A DNA stretch of 64,000 nucleotides from Spirosoma terrae (GTDB lineage: Bacteria > Bacteroidota > Bacteroidia > Cytophagales > Spirosomataceae). Within the stretch, counting starts at the first letter, position 1. Every line of letters starts with the position of its first letter. Shown piece after piece: positions 35,019 to 42,347 of this stretch. The position numbers were made by a program, and so were the translations under genes. The DNA lies in NCBI RefSeq assembly GCF_010435915.1, contig NZ_JAAFZH010000002.1, positions 558,001 through 622,000 on the forward strand. The letters are read 5' to 3'. The notes below the pieces were generated by a model. The model saw nothing but the letters and a program-made list of their open reading frames with translations, did no database searches and was not told the origin of the DNA.

Positions 35019-35189
35019 ACGATGTCGTAGACTATTATCAAAACTACGTAATAGTTAACACAAAACAAACATAGTTTTAGGCAACGTAGCTGCAGAAAGA
35101 ATGACTTAAAATTTTTTCTGATTGCGTTTTGGCTAATCTGATTTTTTGTTCATCTTTGCACCCACAAAACGCGAAAGAGCGTATTGGAC

Positions 35190-35263
35190 GGGGGTATAGC
35201 TCAGTTGGCTAGAGCGCTACAATGGCATTGTAGAGGCCGTCGGTTCGAATCCGACTATCTCCA
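35190..35263 (+). tRNA. tRNA-Ala (anticodon GGC), integration target
   Basis: The full cloverleaf can be drawn: acceptor GGGGGTA with TATCTCC, D-stem GCTC/GAGC, anticodon stem CTACA/TGTAG around loop ATGGCAT (anticodon GGC) and T-arm GTCGG-TTCGAAT-CCGAC. The G3-U70 wobble pair, the main identity element of alanine tRNAs, is present. The CCA end is not encoded. The last 14 bases form part of the 15-bp repeat found at the far end of the integrated element. Confidence 0.95.
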
Positions 35264-35264
35264 C
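35250..35264. repeat. Left attachment site (attL) in the tRNA-Ala 3' end
   Basis: TCCGACTATCTCCAC covers the 3' strand of the T-arm and the acceptor stem. An identical 15-bp copy in direct orientation lies at 52835-52849. Confidence 0.85.
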
Positions 35265-35283
35265 ATAATAGTACTTTTCTAAT

Positions 35284-35319
35284 AACAAGGCCGCTACAGG
35301 GAACTGTAGCGGCCTTGTT
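35284..35319 (+). terminator. Hairpin between tRNA and integrase
   Basis: A perfect 16-bp stem, AACAAGGCCGCTACAG with CTGTAGCGGCCTTGTT, has a 4-nt loop. It follows the tRNA by 20 bp and lies inside the element, so the element brings its own terminator for the tRNA transcript. Confidence 0.8.
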
Positions 35320-35356
35320 CGTTTAAATATTTCAAGTTCAAAACAATTTATCCACT

Positions 35357-36256
35357 ATGCGAAAATCACCAACCCTAAAAGACGACTTAAAAGAGTATTT
35401 AGAGTACAAAGAATCAATCCTTAGAGACGATAGTTACAAGGTTTACAAGCTGTTTGGCAAGAAGTTCTTATCATTTTTAGAAGTTAAGAAGCTGATAGAC
35501 ACACCAACGAAAGACGTAACGCCGAAACTATGCGAGAACTACAAAAGGCACATTCTTAAACTGCATAAGCACACAACTACACGAAACAAGGAAATCGCCC
35601 AAATGAAAACGTTCTTTTACCAGTTCACTAAATCAGGCTGGGAGCGTTACCGGGTTAGTCCTGCTCAAAATATCGAATTGTTACCTAAGCAGGATAGTGA
35701 ATTACACGAACCATTTAGCGAGAATCAGGCTAGTGAGATCATTGGCAAAATTTTAGAAAAGCGGGACTACTGGTTATTACTTTACATCTACATGATACAT
35801 TACACGTTTGCCCGGCCCGGTCGTGAAGTACGTTTAATGAAGGTAGGAGACATAAAACCAAGAGCCTTATTAATCCGCCCTGAAAACTCAAAAAATAGAC
35901 GTACTAAAACACCCACAATTGCAAAACCCGTTGAGCAGTTAATAGAGTATTTAGGCATAAAAAATATGCCTAATCATTATTACATTTTTGGTGCGAATGG
36001 TTGCCCAGGCACGAAACCCTGTGGCCGCAATTTATATTACCACCGTCACAGACAAATTCTAAAAGAGCTAAAGATAGAGGGTAAGTACACTCTGTATGGC
36101 TGGAAGCACACTGGAAATATCAGGGCTATTACGTTAGGTATCAATGAGCGAGAATTACAATTTCAGAACGGTTTTCGGGATCATAGAACGCTCGAAATAT
36201 ACATACGTAAATTGTCGGCTTATATGTCTAGCGAGATTTACGAAAAGTTTTTATAA
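35357..36256 (+). CDS. int: Tyrosine recombinase (integrase)
   Basis: A 299-residue site-specific recombinase that would integrate and excise the element at the tRNA-Ala site. A SAM-like core-binding domain (about residues 8-100) precedes the catalytic domain (about 115-299). Visible catalytic positions are Arg in ARPGREVRLM (near 155), His in YGWKHTGNIRA (near 256), His/Asp in GFRDHRTLEIYIRKL (near 279) and the nucleophile Tyr in that same helix (near 285). The KHTGN form is typical of phage-type integrases of Bacteroidota. It starts 93 bp from attL, on the plus strand reading inward. Confidence 0.93.
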   Translation: MRKSPTLKDDLKEYLEYKESILRDDSYKVYKLFGKKFLSFLEVKKLIDTPTKDVTPKLCENYKRHILKLHKHTTTRNKEIAQMKTFFYQFTKSGWERYRVSPAQNIELLPKQDSELHEPFSENQASEIIGKILEKRDYWLLLYIYMIHYTFARPGREVRLMKVGDIKPRALLIRPENSKNRRTKTPTIAKPVEQLIEYLGIKNMPNHYYIFGANGCPGTKPCGRNLYYHRHRQILKELKIEGKYTLYGWKHTGNIRAITLGINERELQFQNGFRDHRTLEIYIRKLSAYMSSEIYEKFL

Positions 36257-36287
36257 AATTGTAACCTAATGGTTGATAATCTACACA

Positions 36288-36767
36288 ATGAAGCACTTGT
36301 TCATATCCCTCTCCCTTGCATCCCTCACCCTCTTGGCCGCTTGTAAAAGCAATAATAATACAGTAGCCCCTTCAGTAGACACAAATTCCTTTGTCGGGAT
36401 TTATGAAGGTGAAGTGACCCTTTCTTATGGCCGTACAGGAGCAATGGCAACTGAGAGGCCGCAAAGTGTTACGCTAACTGTTAGCCGAGTTATTGGGCCA
36501 GATCAACCTAAAGGGTTATTGTTTAAAGAACAGTATATAGGCTACAGCCGTCAATATTCCGTGTATTTTGATTTGGATAGTACAGCGTTCAGCGTTGATA
36601 AGTTTCAAGAGCAAGTTTCTGTAAATGGAACGCTTGCGCAAGGTGTAGCGAGCGGTATTGGTAAATTCTCTGCCGATGGTAAGAAAGTAAGTTTATATAC
36701 GTCAACTGACGTAATTGTAGTGGGGCCTTATAATCGTTCGGTCAAAATAGAAGCAATAAAGAGATAA
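36288..36767 (+). CDS. Putative lipoprotein in the element's cargo region
   Basis: A 159-residue predicted lipoprotein. The signal sequence LFISLSLASLTLLAAC has a clear lipobox (LAAC, Cys near residue 18). The mature part is a single beta-rich domain (VGIYEGEVTLSYG at its start) and has no recognised family. I chose the ATG at 36288; the one at 36273 would add five residues and lies in a less typical leader. It follows the integrase by about 30 bp, but its base composition is nearer to the chromosome than to the cassette that follows. Confidence 0.75.
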   Translation: MKHLFISLSLASLTLLAACKSNNNTVAPSVDTNSFVGIYEGEVTLSYGRTGAMATERPQSVTLTVSRVIGPDQPKGLLFKEQYIGYSRQYSVYFDLDSTAFSVDKFQEQVSVNGTLAQGVASGIGKFSADGKKVSLYTSTDVIVVGPYNRSVKIEAIKR

Positions 36768-36793
36768 CCTCTTACATACTCAATCAAACGGGG

Positions 36794-36820
36794 GCCCGGC
36801 CAATTGGTCGGGCTTTCTTA
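36794..36820 (+). terminator. Hairpin after the lipoprotein gene
   Basis: The arms GCCCG and CGGGC surround a GCCAATTGGT core and are followed by TTTCTT. The stem is short but GC-rich, 27 bp past the stop codon. Confidence 0.55.
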
Positions 36821-36918
36821 TTAAAGAATTATAATAAAACTTTGTGCCACGAAGAAATTACACTAATTTTCCTCTATGGCAGATACCTATTGAAACTCAA
36901 AATAGTTAGTCTATTAGT

Positions 36919-37299
36919 ATGATAAAATGGTTAATTTATACTGTGCTGATGGGAGCTATCCCTTTCTTCGTTAGATTGTTCATTTATTTTTTCTCAACTA
37001 AGCTGAAAATTGACTACATAGTTAGTGAGGTAGATATGGTAACATTTGGCCTAGTGCTTAATGTTTCGAATATAAATGAACTAGATGGCAGAAGTGATTT
37101 GGATGAAAGAAAAAAATCAATTTATGTAGGTTTATCAACTGTTGCGATAATAATATTTGGTGTTATTCTTGGTGTTGCATATGTAGCTGATATTGATAAG
37201 ACAAAACTGTTTAATGCAGATAGAATAAAAATCGGTTCAGCTGTTCTAAGTATTGTATCTTTAATATTTAGTTATTCTTTTATTGTAAAAAGAGACTAG
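36919..37299 (+). CDS. Small membrane protein of unknown function (AT-rich cassette, gene 1)
   Basis: A 126-residue protein with about three membrane segments (residues 3-27, 70-92 and 104-122) separated by a short soluble stretch (NINELDGRSDLDERKKS). Not recognised. It opens an AT-rich cassette on the plus strand: its stop is 6 bp before the next small gene, which overlaps a third, larger gene. Codon use (ATA, AAT, TTA rich) is clearly different from the chromosome and from the neighbouring late block, a sign of separate transfer. Confidence 0.7.
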   Translation: MIKWLIYTVLMGAIPFFVRLFIYFFSTKLKIDYIVSEVDMVTFGLVLNVSNINELDGRSDLDERKKSIYVGLSTVAIIIFGVILGVAYVADIDKTKLFNADRIKIGSAVLSIVSLIFSYSFIVKRD

Positions 37300-37305
37300 A
37301 ACAGA

Positions 37306-37458
37306 ATGATGAACTATTTAGATATTTTTATACTGATTAGTGTAGCAATAATTAGTATTGCGATGTTATATGTCGCAATTGATAACCTTAAGCAAGCCAG
37401 AAGAAAAAGTTATGACGAATTTGTTGAAAATAGAAAACAGCGCCACGAAAAAAATTAA
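37306..37458 (+). CDS. 50-residue single-pass membrane protein (AT-rich cassette, gene 2)
   Basis: A short open frame coding for 50 residues. One membrane segment (LDIFILISVAIISIAMLYVA, residues 5-24) is followed by a basic, charged tail (KQARRKSYDEFVENRKQRHE). It starts with two ATG codons 6 bp after the previous stop and overlaps the next gene's likely start (37412) in a different frame. The close packing and the membrane-plus-tail layout support it being a real gene. Function unknown. Confidence 0.6.
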   Translation: MMNYLDIFILISVAIISIAMLYVAIDNLKQARRKSYDEFVENRKQRHEKN

Positions 37459-38404
37459 ATCATTTCAATATTTGGATACAGATAAAATGTATTCGATTTC
37501 ATCTCAAATTTTTGAAGGATTGACAGATTATGTACTAAGCTCAAAACAGAAATCAACAGAAGAATCAAATACCCAGAAAGGTAGGGAGTGGGGCAGCGGC
37601 CGTATCTTAGCTGATATTATAGAAGAATCTGCTACTACAACGGAAAAGCGTTTTTTACATGATTATTCTTATAATTTATTTGAAGATGCTTTGGTTAGAG
37701 CACAGAGAGTAATTGAACTTGATGAAACTAATATCGCTGAAAATATTACCAATATCAACGACAAAAGTTTTGTAAGAATTACAGGTAAGGCATTATTTAA
37801 TGATACAAATCGTGTAGTTAAATCACTTACAAACTTTAACGAATTCGGCTATGCTGTTTGGTACATGACTCAGGGTAAGGATTTAGTCAAGGCCTATAAA
37901 GAAAATAAAGCAAGTGCAAACAAAATTGTAGATAGGAATAAAAAAGCAGCAACATTATCGCATATTGACGGGATTGTAAATTTTAAAGAATTAATAGAAG
38001 AAGCTGGCTTGTATATAGATCCCGAACATCTACACAATATGGCATATCTATTAGATTATGGATATGAGGGACAGTTTGAAATACAATTGCCATTATATTT
38101 AGAGGATAGTGCTTACTTGTTTAGTGCACAACTAAAAAGAGGTATGCTTAAAGAGGAAGAAGCTTTACTTATAAGAAAGTTTTCAAGAGAAACTGAAAAG
38201 GAATTTACAGTTTTTGGAATCTTAACTCAATCACGAGGTGTATCTGAAAAATTAGATTCATATAGAAAAACTGATTCAGATCAAACTTTGAAGCAAGCAT
38301 TAATGAATTTCGTTTCTACGCTAACTAAACTGGAAGATACATTTACAGGGAAGCTAGAACACGAATATGTAATTGATCCTATAGCAGTATATATTGAACT
38401 TTAA
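37412..38404 (+). CDS. YLDTDK-type protein resembling DUF6414 (AT-rich cassette, gene 3)
   Basis: A 330-residue soluble protein. Its N-terminus FQYLDTDKMYSISSQIFEG followed by LTDYVLS resembles the start of DUF6414-type proteins, whose function is not established; this match is from memory and only moderately certain. The middle contains FVRITGKALFNDTNRVVKSL, and the C-terminal half is mixed alpha/beta with no catalytic motif visible. It is coded directly downstream of, and overlapping, a small membrane protein. An upstream start at 37358 is possible, but MTNLLKIENSATKKI fits the spacing better. A defence or sensing role is plausible for such a cargo cassette but is an inference. Confidence 0.65.
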   Translation: MTNLLKIENSATKKIKSFQYLDTDKMYSISSQIFEGLTDYVLSSKQKSTEESNTQKGREWGSGRILADIIEESATTTEKRFLHDYSYNLFEDALVRAQRVIELDETNIAENITNINDKSFVRITGKALFNDTNRVVKSLTNFNEFGYAVWYMTQGKDLVKAYKENKASANKIVDRNKKAATLSHIDGIVNFKELIEEAGLYIDPEHLHNMAYLLDYGYEGQFEIQLPLYLEDSAYLFSAQLKRGMLKEEEALLIRKFSRETEKEFTVFGILTQSRGVSEKLDSYRKTDSDQTLKQALMNFVSTLTKLEDTFTGKLEHEYVIDPIAVYIEL

Positions 38405-38410
38405 AAGGTA

Positions 38411-38466
38411 AACTAACCAAGACGGGTTTCTCTTTTTCTAAAAAGAGAAACCCGTCTTGGTTAGTT
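38411..38466. terminator. Very long perfect hairpin at the end of the cargo cassette
   Basis: Two perfectly complementary 27-bp arms (AACTAACCAAGACGGGTTTC plus TCTTTTT, and its complement) are separated by 2 nt. It starts 7 bp after the stop of the YLDTDK-type gene. The inner T run and outer A/T stretch allow termination in both directions, but the arm length is far above normal for a terminator. Confidence 0.75.
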
Positions 38467-38596
38467 AGAAATTGAAGGTTTACATTTTTGCCTAGCTTCA
38501 TACTTTATTATATTTAGGAATTTACTTTTAAGGAATTTTCAACTTTTATTACTTTTATGTAGTATTATTGACCCGTGAATTAGTACGTAATACAGG

Positions 38597-39088
38597 CTAT
38601 TCATCATAGCCAGGTATTTTATAAAACATTTGCAAGAAATCCTCAAATGAATCAGCTAAATAAATCTTCATTAAATCTCCTGTACTATCTGTATAACCTG
38701 CATAATCAAGCAAAATTATCTTACCATAATCGTCTCCTTTATAGCCAATCATTGTTATACTACTATGGCAATAATTTTGGCCTATGGGAAGTAATTCATC
38801 AAGATGATAACCTGGTCTATAGCCCCCAATCTCATCCTCTTTAATTTCTTTGATTGCCCCTGTGAGTTCTTCAATACCATAAAGCCAAAATAAGCCGTCA
38901 GATGTTTTTTCTCCGGCACTGTTGGTAAAGGTAAACCCCCACTCTGCTGATCCATCAGCACCATTTGATTGTAGCAAAAATGTTCGATATTGTTCAGGTA
39001 TTTGAATGGACATTAACTTCTCCCATGCATTAATATTTTCCTCTGTAGTAGGGGGTTTATAATATAAGAAGCTTCTTGTTAATTGCAT
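38597..39088 (-). CDS. SUKH (SMI1/KNR4) domain immunity-like protein
   Basis: A 163-residue protein of the SUKH superfamily, mostly immunity proteins against polymorphic toxins. Typical parts are the helix IQIPEQYRTFLLQSNGADG, then DGLFWLYGIEEL, and the strand pair LLPIGQNYCHSSITMIGYKG with GKIILLDYAGY and the closing SFEDFLQMF helix. No toxin gene is next to it. It is AT-rich like the cassette on its left and lies tail-to-tail with it, with a long hairpin in the gap. I chose the ATG at 39088; a GTG at 39154 would add 22 residues. Confidence 0.85.
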   Translation of the reverse strand: MQLTRSFLYYKPPTTEENINAWEKLMSIQIPEQYRTFLLQSNGADGSAEWGFTFTNSAGEKTSDGLFWLYGIEELTGAIKEIKEDEIGGYRPGYHLDELLPIGQNYCHSSITMIGYKGDDYGKIILLDYAGYTDSTGDLMKIYLADSFEDFLQMFYKIPGYDE

Positions 39089-39225
39089 GACATAAAGCGA
39101 GTTTGAGTAGTAATTGGACCTGGAAATGCGATAGGATTGTTTATAGTTTGCCACGAAAAATAAGAGATGCTCACATAACAGACTTACTCCCGGATCAATA
39201 ATATATGAATTATTTATAGCAGTTG

Positions 39226-39615
39226 CTACAAAAACTGTGCTATCATCTGAGCATCAATACCACGTATGAGCCAATAGTTCGACAGGTTATCCGACTCGAA
39301 CAGGAAACGAACGATTCGGCAATCGTCCATATCTTCAGATTCTAGTGCCTGCTGCGTTAAGTAATCATCGAAATTGCCGCCGTCAAGAATGCGAACCACA
39401 ATGTATTTTACGGGAACCGATGGGGTAGGAGCGTCAGGGTTAACTACCTGCGTAACGTACTGATTCGTAACGTACTGATTGTTTACGGCTTCTAGTTTGG
39501 CCGTACTGTCGTGCTGTAGTTGGGCAACGGCATTTTCTAAGTTTCGCCTGCGCTTAACTAATACATAAGCTATATAGCCAACTACAGCGAATAAAATTAG
39601 GTGTCTTAATTTCAT
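39226..39615 (-). CDS. Late block gene 17: small membrane-anchored protein
   Basis: A 129-residue protein with one N-terminal membrane segment (residues 4-20) followed by basic residues (VKRRRN), a short coiled coil (LENAVAQLQHDSTAKLEAVN) and a C-terminal alpha/beta stretch (VKYIVVRILDGGNFDDYL). Not recognised. It is the last gene of the long minus-strand block, and its leader CCTTAACCCTTACAAACA overlaps the end of the JAB peptidase gene. N-in topology would place most of the protein outside the cytoplasm. Confidence 0.7.
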   Translation of the reverse strand: MKLRHLILFAVVGYIAYVLVKRRRNLENAVAQLQHDSTAKLEAVNNQYVTNQYVTQVVNPDAPTPSVPVKYIVVRILDGGNFDDYLTQQALESEDMDDCRIVRFLFESDNLSNYWLIRGIDAQMIAQFL

Positions 39616-39627
39616 TGTTTGTAAGGG

Positions 39628-40365
39628 TTAAGGAATGGCTATTATTAAATCACCGTCCGCGTTTTTTACGCCCGTTGGCCGTTTCTCTATGGCGAAAACG
39701 GCAATACTGAAAATAGCCGCTAAACCGAATACAGCCAGCGACCGACGAAACCCGCCAAACACGTAAGCCAGAATGACAACAGAAAGCGCGAAATAGATGT
39801 AAACCTTTTCGCTCGTTAGTAAGGCTTTTAGGCTATCTGGAGCAACTAAACCACCATACAAATAGAAACGAACGTCTTGCCCTAAACGGTCGTTTGCGCT
39901 CAATAACCCGTCTGGCAGTACTACCGTTTTACCGTCGATAGATAGCGGCAAATACGAGTTGTGCCTATCTGCGCTACTGGTTTTCTGGAAGAACGTTAAG
40001 GGCTGTTTGTCGTAGGGGTTTTCATAGATTTCTACCGGGTGCGAATGAAACCGAATTGGCAAAGCGCCTGCCTGTAAAACCTCATTTCGAACGATTGCAC
40101 TGTTAGCAGGCTGATAGGCTGTTTTGCGCTGTTCGCCTTGTAGCTGGTTCGGTAGGAGGGTGAAACGAGTAATTACCAGCGATCCAGAAACAGGGTAGGC
40201 CCAAAGAATGCCGCCCGTTTCTTCGTGTAGTGGGTAGATACTCTGTAACTGTTTTAAAACAGCCGCTTTTACTACCACATTAACCGGCGCTTTTAATACT
40301 AAGGTCTTGCGCCCTTCGGTCGTAACCTCTTTAAAATACCCTGCTTGTTGAAGTTCTGCTATCAT
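39628..40365 (-). CDS. Late block gene 16: membrane-bound JAB/MPN metallopeptidase-like protein
   Basis: A 245-residue protein. An N-terminal JAB/MPN domain (about residues 25-170) shows the MPN+ set: Glu in HEETGGILWAYP (near residue 49), His-x-His in RFHSHPVEIY (near 107) and Ser-x-x-Asp in KTSSADRHNS (near 131). These would bind one zinc ion. Two membrane segments follow (about 187-203 and 207-225). JAB peptidases cut isopeptide or peptide bonds, and in tailed phages accompany NlpC/P60 in tail tips. Here there is no tail, so a maturation or envelope-cleaving role is possible. The gene starts 20 bp before a terminator that ends the preceding gene. Confidence 0.8.
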   Translation of the reverse strand: MIAELQQAGYFKEVTTEGRKTLVLKAPVNVVVKAAVLKQLQSIYPLHEETGGILWAYPVSGSLVITRFTLLPNQLQGEQRKTAYQPANSAIVRNEVLQAGALPIRFHSHPVEIYENPYDKQPLTFFQKTSSADRHNSYLPLSIDGKTVVLPDGLLSANDRLGQDVRFYLYGGLVAPDSLKALLTSEKVYIYFALSVVILAYVFGGFRRSLAVFGLAAIFSIAVFAIEKRPTGVKNADGDLIIAIP

Positions 40366-40384
40366 AGTAGTTGCGGATTAAAAA

Positions 40385-40412
40385 TTAAGCCGGGTCAATC
40401 CGCCCGGCTTAA
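40385..40412 (-). terminator. Hairpin terminator within the late block
   Basis: The arms TTAAGCCGGG and CCCGGCTTAA enclose an 8-nt loop and are flanked by A/T runs. It lies just past the esterase stop codon on the minus strand and separates two parts of the block. Confidence 0.75.
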
Positions 40413-40430
40413 TTTGGTTATTCATCACGG

Positions 40431-41699
40431 TTAGACTTTACCAGTTAGCCGGGCTAAGGCCAGAAGCGCCAGCACCAGAAAGGCCCATAGTAATTTGCTG
40501 GATCGCTTTATGTACAAACCCACCAGCGCAAGCCCGGCTAAAAGTAGAATTGCCCAATCGACCCCGTTTAATTGAGCCGTAGGAGCTTTGTATAAAACAG
40601 CCGGAAAAACAGACGTAGCGCCTTGCGACACATAGGGCGTTGACTGCTTAAAAAACGAGTCGGTTAAGCTGTTAGCCCATTCGATAGCAAACTCGTCTAT
40701 CGCGGTTCCGAATAAATGATCTTTCCCCGAACTGCTATGATAACTAGGCCAAAACTCTGTATTAAAATCCGGCCCTTTCCATGTATTAGGGTAGGATTGA
40801 ATAAGCTGTTGTAAACCTTGCGCGGTCGGTATATCATATAGCGAATGAGGAACCGCCGTAAGTTCTTCCTGCACCAAAACAAGGGCTAAATCTGGCTTAT
40901 TGAACGTAGTACGCACGTAGTTAAACACGGTCTTAAACCGATCTACAAACGTGGCCGTATCGGTTCCCCTATCGTTATAGCCATGCTCTACCAGAATAGC
41001 CCGAACGCCCGTTTTCGGCACGTAGTATTGCATGACCGTTTCAAGCGGTAGGAACGGCTGACGGCTTGCCGGGTCGGTGGTTCCGGGTGGTAACTGTGTG
41101 CGGGGTTGTCCGGTTAGGAGTTGCCAGTTTTGCAGGATATTTGACCCACCATAGGCGCAACCATACAACAATACCGGAACGCCTAAGCGTTGAACCAGGC
41201 GATCACCGAATTGGCCCCATGCGTCGGGCGAATCGTGAAACGGCCCGACTTTGTCAGTCAGTTTGCCAAACTGGTACTTACGGGTGCTAAGATCATCCAG
41301 TAAGGTAATTACACGTTCATCCGTTGCCGGTAGCTGGTGGCTTTCATCGTGTCCGCCCTGCATGAAGCTATGCCCGAACAGAATAAAGACTTCACCAGCA
41401 CCCACCCGGCTAACCAGTACCGTTGTGTCACCCGCCGTAACGGTTAACGAATACCAGCCCCCCGGCACTTGCACCGTACCGGCAAAGTTACCGTTCACGT
41501 CTACCGGGATGGTTTGAACAATTGGTAAGGCATAGTCTAGGGTCTGAACATCGCTTACTTTAATTCGGCTAAAGCTGGCTTTTACATTGTCCGTACCAGC
41601 CGCAACGGTTCCCATAACTGGAATACTGGCAAACCCGGCATTGTTGCGCTGATAGACAGCGTTTAGGTAGGGTTCCTGAATAGAGAGATTAGTGAGCAT
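40431..41699 (-). CDS. Late block gene 15: membrane-anchored SGNH-type esterase
   Basis: A protein of about 422 residues. An N-terminal beta-sandwich (about 1-105) leads into an SGNH/sialate-O-acetylesterase-like hydrolase: block I with nucleophile Ser in LFGHSFMQGGHD (near residue 115), block III with Asn in VEHGYNDRGTD (near 240) and block V with Asp-His in SSGKDHLFG (near 325). Two membrane segments at the C-terminus (about 380-397 and 403-419) anchor it. It could remove acetyl groups from cell-surface glycans and so help an entering particle bind or penetrate, like the esterase spikes of some phages. The start ATG at 41699 overlaps the previous gene by 11 bp. Confidence 0.82.
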   Translation of the reverse strand: MLTNLSIQEPYLNAVYQRNNAGFASIPVMGTVAAGTDNVKASFSRIKVSDVQTLDYALPIVQTIPVDVNGNFAGTVQVPGGWYSLTVTAGDTTVLVSRVGAGEVFILFGHSFMQGGHDESHQLPATDERVITLLDDLSTRKYQFGKLTDKVGPFHDSPDAWGQFGDRLVQRLGVPVLLYGCAYGGSNILQNWQLLTGQPRTQLPPGTTDPASRQPFLPLETVMQYYVPKTGVRAILVEHGYNDRGTDTATFVDRFKTVFNYVRTTFNKPDLALVLVQEELTAVPHSLYDIPTAQGLQQLIQSYPNTWKGPDFNTEFWPSYHSSSGKDHLFGTAIDEFAIEWANSLTDSFFKQSTPYVSQGATSVFPAVLYKAPTAQLNGVDWAILLLAGLALVGLYIKRSSKLLWAFLVLALLALARLTGKV

Positions 41700-42336
41700 G
41701 AGGAACAATAGCGGTTAAAAAGTGAAGGAATGCGGCCAGCAATCCGGCCAGAATTGCCAGCCGAACAGAGGGCGAAAGGCTTTTAAAATCGTCCCGTAAG
41801 CGTGAGAATGAATACTCGGAAACGAAGCCGAATAAGCTGATACAAGCCAGCCAGCAACCGCCCAACGCTACCGACATAGCCCAACAGATTGACCCGGCTG
41901 ATTTGAGCAAATAGGCCAAAAAACCGGCTTCAAGTTGGGCGCTGGAATAGTCCGCAAACAGGAAGGCTACAAGGGTAAAAAAGGCTTTCAGAAACAGGCT
42001 ATTAATCGAGCGTTTTACTTGGTTGTGTTGGGCTTCAATACGTTGTTCGTTCGATGCCTGTAACTCGGTTTCAGATACGATGCCTAATTCTAGTTTTAGC
42101 TCGTTTGCCTGTTTGTCTGCTACTTCAGCGAAGCGATAGAGCTTTTGTTTGTCGTCGTCGCTGTCGGCTTTGGCCGCTTGGTTTCTGTAGCCGTTCGCTT
42201 CGTTTTCCAGTACTGTAATCAGTCCTAGTTTTTCGTCCCGTTCGGCTTGAATAGCCTGTTGTTTCTGAAAGGCCAATTGCTCTAACTGGCTTTGTAAATC
42301 CTGTTCCTGGCTGGTTAAATCGTCTAAGTTTACCAT
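41689..42336 (-). CDS. Late block gene 14: coiled-coil multi-pass membrane protein
   Basis: A 215-residue protein. Residues 5-105 form a long coiled coil (LTSQEQDLQSQLEQLAFQKQ and on), and residues 110-210 hold about four membrane segments. No family recognised. It overlaps the esterase gene by 11 bp and follows the transglycosylase gene by 11 bp, so the three are probably translated together. The layout (cytoplasmic or internal rod plus membrane bundle) recalls phage holins or membrane-bound assembly factors, but no holin motif is clear. Confidence 0.7.
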   Translation of the reverse strand: MVNLDDLTSQEQDLQSQLEQLAFQKQQAIQAERDEKLGLITVLENEANGYRNQAAKADSDDDKQKLYRFAEVADKQANELKLELGIVSETELQASNEQRIEAQHNQVKRSINSLFLKAFFTLVAFLFADYSSAQLEAGFLAYLLKSAGSICWAMSVALGGCWLACISLFGFVSEYSFSRLRDDFKSLSPSVRLAILAGLLAAFLHFLTAIVPHAH

Positions 42337-42347
42337 GACTAAAGAGG

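Noticed and set aside
36919..38404. Calling the AT-rich cassette a known defence system (CBASS, Abi, retron, Thoeris)
   Set aside because: No cyclase, reverse transcriptase, TIR, nuclease or HEPN motif is visible. Only a low-certainty resemblance to DUF6414 was noted.
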